Shown here: piece by piece, positions 12,372 to 24,794 of the stretch
Layout: every line of letters starts with the position of its first letter
Numbering within the stretch: position 1 is the stretch's first letter
Origin: Balanoglossus misakiensis
Lineage: Eukaryota; Hemichordata
Length of the DNA: 64,000 bases
Direction of reading: 5' to 3'
Assembly (NCBI GenBank): GCA_040954595.2
Contig: CM082577.2
Span: forward strand, 15,128,001 to 15,192,000
The notes under the pieces: generated by a model
What the model saw: the letters and a program-made list of their open reading frames with translations, nothing else
Databases searched by the model: none
Told to the model about the DNA's origin: nothing
Position numbers and translations under genes: made by a program

Positions 12372-13190
12372 CCAATTCCAAAACAGGGTGACCCCCTCCC
12401 CTATAATCCCCCCCCCCCCCAGGCTGAAGAAACCGAACAGTACCTTAGTAGGCTCATGATTTATGTGAAGTTAAACGCAGCTATACGTTCTTCAGTATTG
12501 TGGAGGAAACCAACAGTTTTGGGGACCATACACGGAGTAATTGTAACTGTGTCACCAGCAAAGACATCAGTGTGTACTGCCACAAACATAAAAGTGTAGA
12601 GACATTTGGAAGTCAATAAAATCAGCATTTTTTCTCTTCCACCAGACCCAGTTCAACAATACAAGGTGTCCATCAAATCCTGATAACAACCAGATTTGTA
12701 GTATCTACATAAGAAATGTATTTACAGAACAGTGGTGAGTTTTTTTCGCTGAGGCCTATGGCCAGCAAATGGTTAAATAATAACACATGTTTTTTTGCCA
12801 GGGCAATATCATGATTTTTAGCCTGCACGCAAGGGGTGGTGATCTTTGACCATGATATTGATGATGCCCAAGCAGAGAGCGCCAGCCTGAGGGCAGGCTG
12901 AAAATCGTGATGTTTCCCGAGCATTTTGAGTTATTCATTTTCTTACACAGAATATTTGGTACATAAAGTATAGAACATATTTAGGGTTGTGTCCAGGGTC
13001 ATTGTAGTTGTAGGCCTACTTCCAACTCAGAGAATTTTGGGCAACTGTTGGTTGCAATTCTGATGTGTTTACTATCCATTTGCAGTAAAATATCATCCAA
13101 TTGAAAAGGTTAAGGTGTGTAGCTCTTTGAAGCCATAGATGCGGGAGATTGAGATCGATTCGAACAACAATTTGTCATGTGCAGAAAAGA
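12372..13190. repeat. Right arm of the large split inverted repeat
   Basis: Reverse-complement partner of 1-1634 without the MITE. It ends at 12372, inside the poly-C/G element whose other end appears near 2534. Non-coding. Confidence 0.85.
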
Positions 13191-13720
13191 TGCACAGAAC
13201 TTAAAAATCATCCCAAGCAGGCCATATCCCCTACCATGTTTTTCTCTATGCTCCCCACACAGGGTCTAGTAATTTGGTTTCCATTTTTTATTTTTTTTTT
13301 GCTATTGACAAGTTGAAAGTTAAAGGACTCTAACCATGGCAGTGCAGGTCAATGCTTACCATGTGATCATCATTCATATAGAAGTCAATAACAACATAAT
13401 CTACTACTGATTGACTGAATTAATGAGCAGGGGTGTTGCTCAATATTAGTGACCTAAGTTGCCATGGTTGGAGTCCTTTGACAAGCAAATAGGAAATTAA
13501 GCAACGTTTCAAAGATGGAGACCAAATTGCTAGACCCTGTGTGGAGTATAGCATAAAAAACACAGGAGTCTGGATTCTAGACAATAAACTTACAGGAGGG
13601 CAATTACAGTACAGATTTCAATCTCCCTTCATCGTACATGTACCTGCTTCCCCACAATAGCAAATCTTTGAACTACAACTGTGCATTTATTCTCTGATTT
13701 TATTTAAATTTTCTTTCCAA
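13191..13720. other. No supported gene
   Basis: Two near-inverted segments (13255-13345 and 13460-13560, both with the GACCCTGTGTGG / GGTCTAGTAATTTGG pairing) suggest a small degraded foldback element. No coding. Confidence 0.4.
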
Positions 13721-13767
13721 GGTCATGGTGATATTTGTGGTGACCTTGATTCGCGCTGTGTGTATAC

Positions 13768-15010
13768 ATGGTGAACTTGCTGGCTGTTGACCCATGGTTG
13801 TGTATAAAGAAAGGCATTCCGAAATCCCAGCCATTGCAGAAAGAAGCAGAGGTAGGTTGCAATGAATTTGTGCTGTTCATTTTCAACAAGGTACATTCTT
13901 TTTTATGTGATCTTGTAAGTGTTGCTGTAAGATTTGTATGCAATTCCCAAAGAAAGAAGTTATGTCATCATAAAAGCTAATTGGAAGGTTGGAGGAAAAA
14001 TTGCAGACACACTTTTGAGGGATGTTTTATACCAAGATATGTTATTTCAACCAGAAATCGTGTATTGTTTTTGCAAAATGGGGTCAAATTTGATTTCTGT
14101 AAGATCCCCCAATGCGCCATATAAAAAACAGTTGTGTGCTGTATACGATCAGCATCCCCTATATCTGGGCTTTAAGAAAATAATACTTGTTGTTAGTTAG
14201 AGCTTTGATAATTGACAAAAAACTACATTCCCTGTATGCACCTGTTTTGTATGTGGCGTGCTTAAGGATGTACGCGCAGAACATAAACCGGAAAACTACG
14301 CGCACCCGTCTTTTCCCCATAGGATTACATTGATAATCGCTGGAAAACAAACTTCTACTATTATCATTTTCACACAAAGCTCAGTCCAGTAAATATAAAT
14401 TCATTGGTCAAATAAAATATAGGAGTCACCGCGCTCAATTTTGAGATAAATTATGTTGAAAAGTGCTGAGTCAGCAGTTTTCTTCTATTATCGACTAAAT
14501 TCATGGCTCGTATTTCAAAAACATGCGCGGTGACCCCTATATTTTATTATGGATTTTCATTATACATACAAAGGAGAATCGAAAAATCCACAACTAAAAA
14601 AATGACAATACTTTCAATTTTACTGAATGTACATCCTTAAAAGCAAAACACCCAAAGTGCATGCTGTCAAAGGCACAGTTTGACATATTTTTAACCCTTT
14701 CACCCCTATTCCCTCTTTTGAGGTTCCAGTTTATCATAGAAAACAAGGGATTTGGACAAAACCATGGTTGTGAAAGGGTTTATCATGCACCACATGGAAA
14801 GCTATTCACTTCCTGAATGAAATATCCATGTTCTTCTTTTTTCGTTTGTAGGAGATTTCCACTCTCACTCCATGGAGACGGTCTGGAAGTAACTTCTCTT
14901 GTGTCGGTTTGGCCAAGCAGCGCTTGGAAACACCAGGTGCAGGAGCAGAAGAGAAAATGTCTTTGACAGACACGCCATGTAAAGTTGAAGCGTTGCAACC
15001 TTGTCTTTGA
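13768..15010 (+). CDS. Possible two-exon gene, C-terminal part, unknown function
   Basis: Two compatible pieces: 13768-13851 (ATG to a GTAGGT donor, phase 0) and 14852-15010 (acceptor with a long pyrimidine tract ending TTTGTAG, stop TGA). Joined they give 80 residues, starting MVNLLAVDPW and rich in Ser, Arg, Glu and Pro later, with a TPWRRSG segment. The second exon looks most coding-like. No family is recognised. It may be the end of a longer gene, or a spliced non-coding RNA. Confidence 0.3.
14695..14778. mobile_element. 84-bp TTAA mini-element
   Basis: CCCTTTCACCCC... to ...TGTGAAAGGG, with TTAA on the left (14691-14694) and TTTA on the right. Near-identical in plan to 51965-52049. Confidence 0.65.
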
Positions 15011-18000
15011 TCTGCCCTACTCAGTTGAAGGGCTGTTCTTGTGTCTTTCAAAAGAGCAGTAAGATGTAACTAGCCAAGGCAGCAAATTATGGCAGACAGT
15101 TTGCTTAGACTTTGATATTGTGTTACCCTGTACTGCTTGTTACTTCCACTGGACATTTCCCACAATTCAATCTGACAAGGGATTAGTTTAGGGATGGGGT
15201 TGTTTTCTGACATTCCTGAATTCCACTTTGGAATTGTTGTAACATGAACATCATGTATTTCATGAAACCTGTACAGTGAAACCTGTCCCTTCAGACATTC
15301 CTGTAATCAGAACACATCTCAATTAAGGACAGATTTTTCAAGACAAAAGCTACAATTTCAATATAATAATACCTGTGTATTATCAACACCTCTCTGTTAA
15401 GGACAGATTTTGTCCTGAAGGTGTCCATAATAGACACTGTATGTTCAGGTTAAAAGCATCCATTTATTAGCCAACAAAAAAATGCATGCTATATCTTGTA
15501 CTCACAGCCCCTCATTGTAAAAAAAATATTTATGATCAGGCAAAATGTATTCTTTATTAGAGCAAAAATAGCCACATTGCTGTTCCAAATAGAAACTGCA
15601 TTGGGATAATCCTAGTTCTGTGATGCTGGTACCTCAGTGTACTGAATGTTGAATCATTCCAAAATCTTCAACCATGAAAACTTCAAACAGATGAAGAAAG
15701 ATTTTGGGTTGTCATGTTTTGTGGAATGGGCACACATCAGTATATAATTTGTGTAGTTATGTTTTGTGTAGGTCAGTGTCCCTGTACTGGATTGACACCA
15801 GTCAAATTTGTGATGTCATAATTTGCATGTCAGGTGACACACAGTACTAGAAATTTCCCATGATTCATTCTGATTTGTACCATCAGAGATTCCTCAGTCA
15901 AACCAGGCATAGTTCACATGTGTAGAGAGAATTGTTGACCACTAATACAAATTTTGAGATTGTACTTTTAAGGTGAATCTTATTGTCAATTACCATTTCA
16001 AATGATTAAGAATATCATGCATTTTTGAGAGAGGAGATACAAATTTTATAAAATAATCAAGCAATTGCATAGCCAGCCATACAAAAAGTTTGAAGTAAAA
16101 CAGGGACACTTGAAACACATGTCTAATCAAACAAAAAGATTTTGATTTTGTTCCATTGACAGAACAATGGAAATTTACATGTTAACTTTCTACAGAGACT
16201 GGCCACCTCAGTTAGTCATTTGCTTGTTTCCTCCAAAGTGTGACATTTGTAGTACATGTATACTTTGATTCATATGGCTTTTAAATTTTGATTTTTAAAA
16301 TTTTCACTCAAATTCCTCAATGTACTTTTCCTAGATAAAAATAAATAAACGTATAAGTACTTCATATCATTGTTAGTACGAAAAACAGAAACAGTTATTA
16401 AATGGGCAACCTTCGATGATACAAATCATGGAAAATTGTGGGTAAAAAATTGTACTGTGTGACAGTGTCTCCCCAGATCTTAGATACAAAACTGTGAGTG
16501 TTAAAAAACAAAAGTGTGTTGTCATTTAGCGACAATCGTAGCAATGGCTCTTTTGGATTGGATATGGTTTAGGGTTCTGTATGTTGTAAATGATTGGTAA
16601 TAAATTCATTGGAAGTAATTAGTGTATCTTCATTGACTAGAAGACCTAATTAGCACAAATATACCATGTATATACATGTATTGTTTCATATTTTGTGTCG
16701 ATATTGTTTAAAGGTACGTTTCTACTTCTAGAGTTAGTATTGAAGTATACAAATATTTCATCTTGTGAGAATGTTTTATTTATGTCAGGAATTTCTGCTA
16801 TATTACATGTTGTGTTTTAATGATATTTTTTAAAAAGCGATAATATAATAAAAGAAATACTGTGTTTACATGATGTGTGTTTTGTTTTGTCGGCCCAATA
16901 AAATTGTTTCAGAAACCAAATTTGATAAATCTGTATCACTTTCCCTGACCTTTCAAGCACTGATTGCCTTGGAAACAAGTGAGGAACTTTGCTGTAGTTT
17001 AACATGAACATTAGTTATGCCCTGTTGCCTGTATCCAATCCCCTCTACTCTCCATACATTTCCATCACGAAATTAACAAAATATGAGATTTGACTTGAGT
17101 TAGTGGATATCATTAAGACAGGGTATTTTCCAACATTTCCACTTTTACTCAAGCACTACAATGAAGAAATCTCCTTTACTCTGGGATGGGTTCAAAAAGA
17201 ATGCCGAAAATCCCCCGTCTTTTGTTACTCTGAACAAGTGACATGGATATAAAAAGGTTGCATCAAAGCAAAAGTCTTTTCAGTCTGTAGTGTAATCCTC
17301 CCCCGCATAGGCGTCATGGAACAACAAAGTATCCCACATGATATGACAGACTTTAGCTTCACCGTGACGCCCTCAACGAACACAGGATAAAATACTTTGT
17401 TTAATTGGCGTGGACGTGATCTGCAGTCACGATCGCCCTACTACTTCTGCGTCACACATTTTCACCAGGAGAATATCTTCTTTCTGTTGTTTTTGTCCGG
17501 TCCGCTGTCAAGACGCTTGATGTGGTTTAGCTGGACGTTCAAATATGCGAACAATTGCAGTTATCAGCTGCCTCGGGTGTATGAAGTCATTTTTGCCAGA
17601 ACTGAACGCTGATGGCGCAATCACCTGGCCGGGACGCCCTCGTTCGTATACTGTGTACATTATTTATCAGGACGGGTAAGCAATTGCTCTCGCGGAGTCT
17701 CGGGACGTGCTTTATCAAAAAGGGTCCAGGGACATGAAGGGGGGTACATAGACAATCCGCTTATTTTCAAACTTAACAAGCTAAATTAACAAAATGTTAT
17801 TCAAAATAATGTTCTACATCTGGAATATGTTTTTATTTACCAGTAAAGTACATGTAATAGAATAATTGGTTCAACTTCCATCTATCGATACAATATACTG
17901 CATCCGAACGCCATTTCCTTTAATACTTGACATCTTTGCAATGAAACCGATGCAACGAGAAAGAAAAAAACTTAAAGCACTTTAAATACTGCATTACAAA

Positions 18001-18056
18001 ATGCCAACCCCAGCGTCAACTCCAGAGTTCGCCGAAGCCAATACATGTATTAAGTA
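15011..18056. other. AT-rich stretch, no supported gene
   Basis: Could be 3' UTR or intron of the candidate at 13768-15010. Holds several AATAAA words (for example near 16346 and 16853), but no coding exon that I can support. Confidence 0.45.
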
Positions 18057-18060
18057 TTAA

Positions 18061-18433
18061 AGGTATACAGTCGCCTCCAATTTACATACGCCCATTTTTC
18101 ATCATAGAAAGTTTTTCTCCCGCACATTCATCAAGGCACACTACATAATGAAGATATAGGAAAGGTTTGGGCAACTGTAGCAAGCCGTAAATATTGCCTG
18201 TAACACTTGAAATGGTGCGCGGGTTTGTTAACGTTGCATTCCGTATGTCAACAGAGCCTGACTTTCCGTCCGGACAGAAAGTCATTCTTCACTCGTTATA
18301 TTGTAAATTGTATTTGTTTATGAACAGACCTTTGTATGATAACTGTTCAATTCAGTATCAATTATCATGTACTTTTAGAAATTGAAGTTGCCGTTTCAAA
18401 CATAATTTATGCGAAAACGAGAAATAATGTGGC
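18061..18433. mobile_element. TTAA-bounded element, 373 bp
   Basis: TTAA at 18057-18060 and 18434-18437. Begins AGGTATACAGTCGCC, like the MITE at 51549-51733. Contains the near-palindrome around TCCGGA (18260-18283). Confidence 0.65.
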
Positions 18434-18439
18434 TTAAAG

Positions 18440-19405
18440 GATGGTACCACAGCTGTTTCGGCCTCCCTTGAAACAAACGTTCTTGTAGTGCGTAGATAAA
18501 TTATTTTTCGCATTTTGGCTGATTCGTATTTTGTAATTACGCATTTTCAGGTCAAAAAGCTTGGACGGACAGATGCAAAATCGGGTTGAGCGGGGTTTCA
18601 AAACAGCACATACATGTACACGCATGCTTATTTGTTCTTGATGAGCCTGGGATGCATCTGTACAAATGATGTACTGCTTATATTTGGAGATTAAAGAATA
18701 CTGGTAAAACTCGTTAACAATTTGCCACGGGTGCTGCGCGTGTGGTACGGATTTCCTGACCACTCGACGCAATATTTCGCGGTTATTCCAAGTTCTGAGT
18801 TAGTCTAGAGTACACCACCGTTGTCAGTAAACGATGCACTACCGGGAAAATGTATATACACCTGACTTCGTGGAATGAGTGAAGGCCTGTAATTATGTGC
18901 ACGCTCTTCTTGCTTTGAAATTACATTTTATGCTGCATTCATTCAAAACAATTAATTTTTATAACTGTGTTGCTATTCACTCCATGTAGGCCTATGTATT
19001 TGTAAACAAAAAGTGAAACTAAGAATATTGGATCGTGAGCTCCCCGTGGTTTGATAAATCTGGCAAACCTTACACAGAGAGAAGATATACATGTATCATA
19101 GCACAGTTTTTCTAAAGATTGGCCGATATTTGCATCCAACGTCCAACCTGTTTTAGTGACGTAGACACTCAGCATCGGGCTGAAGTGGCGCGCGACCTCT
19201 GGGCCGGGGGTCATAAACGCGAAACATTGCCATGGAAACAGTGAGCAAAACGGCACAAGCAGCTGACGATAGTCTACGTCCACTAAGTATGACAGAAAAT
19301 AATTCTATGGGGAATTCGTTCATTTTTGTGGTCTGTTCCTGAATGGGTTTTTCATTACTCAACGCGAGAGTTCAAACGAGGTCATTGCCCTATGCGCGTT
19401 TAATT
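18440..19405. other. No supported gene
   Basis: Minus-strand frames of 112 and 114 residues occur but show no domain or splice logic. Confidence 0.45.
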
Positions 19406-19408
19406 CCG

Positions 19409-19612
19409 TTCACACCAAAGGCGCTCCTAATATTCTTGTGATAGTAATCGTTATGTCTTTATGACTTTTCAATTCAATTTAAAAACATGGCCATACCCAC
19501 TCAGTCATTTATAGTTGTACAGTGCTATGATTCTGTATTTAATAGGCAAGTCATAATGACATTCTGCATATATGACTATCACAACATTATTACGAGCGTC
19601 TGTGGTTCACAC
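19409..19612. mobile_element. Small inverted-repeat element
   Basis: Diverged inverted ends share ...GCGCTC / GACGCTC and CTTGTGATAGT / GTTGTGATAGT blocks, about 55 bases each. No coding; target duplication unclear. Confidence 0.5.
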
Positions 19613-20231
19613 TAGACTATGCGCCGGGGACAGGGCTTATCATATATGCGTGACAAACCTTTAACAGTTCAGTAAACATTGCAATAAGCGGAACAGGTAA
19701 ATACACCAGACTTCGTGGAATCGTCTTTGTCTGGTTCACAGCTTGGGCGAAGAACAATATTGTTTTTTGTACAGACCCCACGCGGGCAGTTTGATGTGTT
19801 TTAAATGATCTGTATTGTAGTGAGTAGGTCAGTTCTTCATTTGGGTGGTAAGAGTTGAGTTCTACAAGGGAGCTCCCGGACTTTAGTTCTGGACATAGGT
19901 TGGTCCTGCCAGGACTGCACGCTTGTCCTGTATGTCCACAGCTCTACACGTGTTCCCGTCTCTTCTGATCACCATCATCATCAACCAACACTCCGACCAG
20001 ACCCGAGACCGTATTCCACCCTTATTGGGAGACATGACAGTGGCGTGGCAGGTATCGGTGGCAATGCATTCATCAACGAATTGGTGGAACTGTTTGGAAA
20101 ACGATAAGTATTTTGCTTTCTGAAAATATATTTTGTCATGCATGTAAAATAAATTCGTACGGCGAAACCTGAATTGCGCCCCCATAAAAAAGTTTGCCAG
20201 TACCAATAGAAAGAGCGCCCCCATGTAAATT

Positions 20232-20595
20232 AAAATTTAACTCCGTAAAATAAACATTTTCACCTGGGAAAAATGATTTGTTATTTTACAAAGTAAACCT
20301 TTTCATTAAAAATTAAAACATTTCTTTTTCAAAAAAAAATCCACGTAGTATAAATAATTTTATCTGAAATTGTTAATGTTTATTTTGGACAAAACAAATC
20401 TTTATTAAAATATTATTCTTGGAAAAATAAATTTGGTTCTCTAAAATAAAATTTGTGATAAGTAAAATTAAAGTTTTACTGTCAAAATCAAAAGTTTTGT
20501 CGATCAAAATTACAGTTGCCGCCACCAAAATTAAAGTTTGCTGTTGGGAAAAGATATTGTCTATAAAAATAAAAGTTTAACTTTCAAAATAATAA
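20232..20595. repeat. Phased A-tract array (~21-bp period)
   Basis: Degenerate words of the AAAATNAA(A)NTTT type recur. A-tract starts at 20423, 20443, 20464, 20484, 20506, 20527, 20549, 20565 and 20586 give spacings of 20, 21, 20, 22, 21, 22, 16 and 21. Earlier ones (20247, 20269, 20290, 20308, 20331, 20352) are similar. This is two helical turns, so the DNA is expected to be curved. Confidence 0.75.
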
Positions 20596-20599
20596 ATTA

Positions 20600-23535
20600 T
20601 CATTGTCGTGTAGGGCAACGATATAATTTATCTCTCCGATATCATCAAGGTTCTTAAATACGATTTTATACACGTTGCCGAGGTTCTTGACAAAAATCAT
20701 GTGTGATAAATTTGGTACGATCATATCCCCATTTTCAGGTCTCGCACACTTTGCAATCAACGCCACAACGTATCAATGGTGCCCAACTTTGATTTGCATA
20801 ACATGTCAATCACGCAGATTCAAACTGAACATCGTACCGATATACCGGTCATATCTCGGGGACAAAATGATTTCATCTTCGGTTTTCGTAAGTATTTTCA
20901 AATTGTATTGCACCAGAAACCGCGGATGTCGTGCTAAATAAACTCATGCACTCCTTTTTGAATTTAGAGACCTAAAAAATCATCGGTAGACCTAAATTTA
21001 CTGTCTATTACGGACAACGTCCGTTCTGTTGTTAGTGAGTTTGAATCTCCCACCATTATGCCAACTCTCGCATGCTCTCGCGCTTTTATACGGGAGTTGG
21101 GGGTTTAAATATCAAAACACCGCAAAGCATGCTGGGAAATTTCAGCACTCATCGACCTCTGTTATGGCGACCAAGAACCCAGCGTACGTGGAGAGATTTC
21201 AATCCAATTTTTTTCCATGTTTTGAGAGTACTTGACAGATTTTGTTATCTTTGTGAAAATTATCGAAATAAAGCAATAAGAGAATCAAAGAGATGAATTC
21301 GGTAGATTTGCGGAAAATAAAAATAAAAGAGTTACCTTTGACCCCTTCTATTTTAGCCTTTAAAGGCATATACCAACTTTGATTTTTTGTGCCTTTTCAT
21401 CCAAAGCTTCAATGGACGAGAAAAAACGTGGTATATACTCTATTTCATTAGAACTTTGTGGGAAACTATCGTATATCATGATCAACGACTGAATAAAGAC
21501 TGTGGGACGTCTCCAATTGTTGTTGTTAAATTGGCGATTTTGTAGCAAAATACCGTGATTTTGCCGTGTCGTAGTAAAAAAAATCCAGACGCAAATGTCA
21601 TGCAGAGTGTTTATTTTAATCACTCATCACCTCTTATGCTCATTTTTTCGTCCAGAAAATCTTGCCCGTAAATTCCACACTTTCTGACAGGGTCTTCCTG
21701 GCACACACTGTTTTTGGGTGAAAATGCAGTGATTTGTTTGATTTTTTGTGCCTTTTCATCCAAAGAGTGAAAACTATTCAAACTCGAATTTCTGGGGTCA
21801 TAGATACTTTATTGTTATCATACGAACCTATTTAGCTAGTGCTAAGCCTCTAAAAAAATACGCAGTCACCTGAAGTGAGGCGTAAAACGTAGTTTGTCGA
21901 TATTTTGGTTATGAATGTTTGTGGGCCTTCAATCAATGTTATTTATCAGATACGACCGTCCGCAGTGCCCAAAATACTTACGATACATGTTGTTGTTTCG
22001 TAATCACACCGATCGAACACAGATACCTCGCGTGGATTAATGCACCATGTCGTTTTTCAACGGTTTTGTGAATTTAACACCAATTTCAAGGGAAGTGCTT
22101 GCAGTCATGTATCCCGCAATCAGCCAAAATAAGACCCCAACAGCGAAAAAAGAGACGCATCTGGAACAAACACGCATATTTACTTTCTCTTACTTCCGTA
22201 AGAACCGCGATTACATGCAGAATTACCCCACTGGAGCCCATGTGTGTACCCTAATCACATGGGTCAGTCTCTGACACAGAGATATCAACGCCCCTTTCAT
22301 GACGTTCAAGCCTGATGACAGCATCATTGATCAATGGGTGGGTAGATATACTCATAACTGACATGACCTTATATATAAATATTCAGATATTTGTTTACAA
22401 CAAAGTTAGATGTATCGAATAAACTTTAAGCAAAAGCGTGAAGCCTTGCCTTTCTTGGCGGGAGATTGACGCATGTTGTATACGTTACCATGGCGCCATA
22501 GAAATAGTAACGCTATTTAGCATATCACGTGCACTAAATGACACCCACTGGTTGGCGTATTCAAAAGATCATAACATTTTGAGGTCATCAGTCGGCAGAC
22601 TGAAAGTCATTGAGAAATTGTGGTTTCTCGTCATTCAATTGAGGTTCATTGCTCAGACAAAGTCGTCTGGGAATCGGCAGGTTTCGCAGCTTGCTGCATA
22701 TGCTGAAATATTGCACCAGCACCATTTTAGCAACCACGATCTGTCAAATTTTGGTCAGTTCCATAGGCATCGCCATTCAATTTGCAGTGCGGGGCTGGTA
22801 AATTCAAGTGTTGACGTTTTTTCTGAGTTAATTTTTGTAAAAAAATCACGTCGGTTTTTGGATTTGTCACATCGAGTATGTAACTTAATGTCAGTTCTTT
22901 GTTAAAAGCTAATCTTGCTGGATTTTTTGTGTGTTGGAGACACTGCTACTTGTAATTTCGACCGTAATTTTCCGGATACTCGACAGCGTAGTCAGCCTTT
23001 TTGAATACTTAATGAGTGATAATGGACACGCCCACTTTTAGCGCTCAGTCCGAATATACATTCTATTTCCCCTACTAAAGTGCTCATTACGCGAGCGTCC
23101 CTGGGCCTCGACTCTATTAGTGATAAATCCAGTTCAGGTCACGAACTGTTTTTCAGGTCATGAACTTTTGGAAGGTCATCGACCCGAAACTTTCACTAGA
23201 GCATGCCCTTTGCTCACGTGTCAGAGATCAAATATGGCGGCTGATTCAAATTGTGCACTGTACACTCGAAAAATAAGAAAACTTGGTGGAAAGCGCTAAG
23301 GTGATTTTATGACACCTACCAACCCATGAAAAGACGGGCCAACAGACCGACTATGTGTAAGTATTTAATGCATTGCAAAAAGTTTGCGTAATTCACCAAC
23401 CCTTCCGCGAAACCACGTCAACATGATTACAGGTTAGGCGTCTTCTGCCATACTGTACACATGCATGACATGTGCGCGACAAGCCCTTTGTGTTGAGATT
23501 GTGCGTTTAAAGGCATGGTGCAACTTATTGTTCAA
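20600..23535. other. No supported gene
   Basis: Contains a 29-base exact direct repeat (21378-21406 and 21737-21765) and a 155-residue open frame (22438-22905) with a GTG start and no recognised domain. Confidence 0.45.
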
Positions 23536-23539
23536 TAAT

Positions 23540-23875
23540 TCACTCGTCCAATTCCATAACTATTGACGCTCTCTCCTTCATCCATATTTCTCCATCTTTA
23601 GTTCTGCTAAAGATAATTTTGCCGCCCTTCTTTTCGACCACGTAACTGCAGTTGTCCGAGTCATCCGTGTGACTGGCCGCAACCTCTTCGACCCACTTCT
23701 CAGAGCCATCTTGCCTTTTCACACAGATCGTATTTTTGCCCGGAGGGGTCGCGATGTTGACATAGTTACCGCTGGCAATCACGTGACTCTTGACGTCTTG
23801 ATTGGCGTCTGTCAGTGTGACCTGAATGGGCTCGCCAGTCCCGTTTGCGATGCTAGTTGTGTGCTGGTTACCCAT
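23540..23875 (-). CDS. Small orphan protein with an N-myristoylation-like start
   Basis: 111-residue ORF starting MGNQHTTS. Gly2 with Thr6 fits the N-myristoylation pattern, so membrane anchoring is possible. The body alternates short beta-like stretches (QVTLTDANQD, KNTICVKRQDG, NCSYVVEKK, KIIFSRTKD) with no signal peptide or membrane segment. An AG acceptor lies four bases before the ATG (exon would start at 23879), which suggests a non-coding leader exon upstream. The composition is clearly protein-like compared with neighbouring ORFs. I do not recognise the family. Confidence 0.6.
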   Translation of the reverse strand: MGNQHTTSIANGTGEPIQVTLTDANQDVKSHVIASGNYVNIATPPGKNTICVKRQDGSEKWVEEVAASHTDDSDNCSYVVEKKGGKIIFSRTKDGEIWMKERASIVMELDE

Positions 23876-24262
23876 GTATCTAAGGTTAAGTGCTGTGGGC
23901 CCTATATTTTCTGTAGGAAAAAATCAAATGTGGTATACTACAAAAAGTATTGAAACTAGTGAACGTATGGACAATCCGATGACCCTTACAGATCTTGAGA
24001 ATAACGGTCGGTTTCTTTGAATGCAATAGATTATACGGCAAACGTACATGCGGAAGTGTGACCCAAAAGTGACCGATACCACTAGGAGGCTTGAATGTAT
24101 TTAGGCAAGCCTTATTGTGAATCGCAACGTATTTCTCAACATGTAACATGTTCAATATCATGTTGATGTTCACTGTTACTTTGGACCTTTATCCACGAAA
24201 GGATTATTTATTTTGAGTTCTTCAAGGGTCTGTTTCAGTGTTCTCATCATACGGGCATGACT

Positions 24263-24790
24263 GGCTGTGGTAACGCAGCTGTACCGTTGTGTGTGTGTAT
24301 GTGTGTGTGTGGGGGGGGGGGGTGGCTGATTACCTCCACGGACAGCTGCGGGACAACCACCTTACTAATAGTGCAGTTGCAACGACACGTCTGGTGTAGG
24401 AACATTAGAACGGCAACAAAGTGAGCGCAGTTCAATAAACCCGCTGGAGTGTAATGGAGACCTCACACAACAGGAGTGAGTGAGGGTCAAAGTCCACTGC
24501 CGGAGCGTTATTCCGTGTACTCGGGTAGCGCTCCTTGGAAAATCGGCTGAAATACGTAAACAGACCAGTGAGTTTTTTCACGAAATTACTTTTGGGACCA
24601 GAATAATCAGAGCACAGGCTTGTATAGGTCGTTTTATTGAATTGCGCTCACTTTGTTTTCTGTTGCCGTTCAAATGTTCCTACACAAGTCGGTTCGTTGC
24701 AACTGCAAGATTAGTATGGGGGTTGGCCCGCAGCTGTCCGTGGGGGTAATCAACCCCCCCCCCCAACGGAACAACTGCGTACCACAGCTA
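24263..24790. mobile_element. Foldback element with ~190-bp inverted ends
   Basis: Left end GGCTGTGGTAACGCAGCTGT (24264 on) and right end the reverse complement of TAGCTGTGGTACGCAGTTGT. Both run into a G/C tract and then GGACAGCTGCGGG. The left copy also has a (GT)n stretch. Related copies at 32591-32965 and 4868-4915. Confidence 0.75.
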
Positions 24791-24794
24791 GCTG

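Noticed and set aside
18434-19283. Two minus-strand frames of 112 and 114 codons
   Set aside because: No recognisable domain, mixed composition, no supporting neighbour exons.
22438-22905. 155-codon plus-strand frame
   Set aside because: Non-ATG start, no domain, no splice context; length alone is not convincing in this composition.
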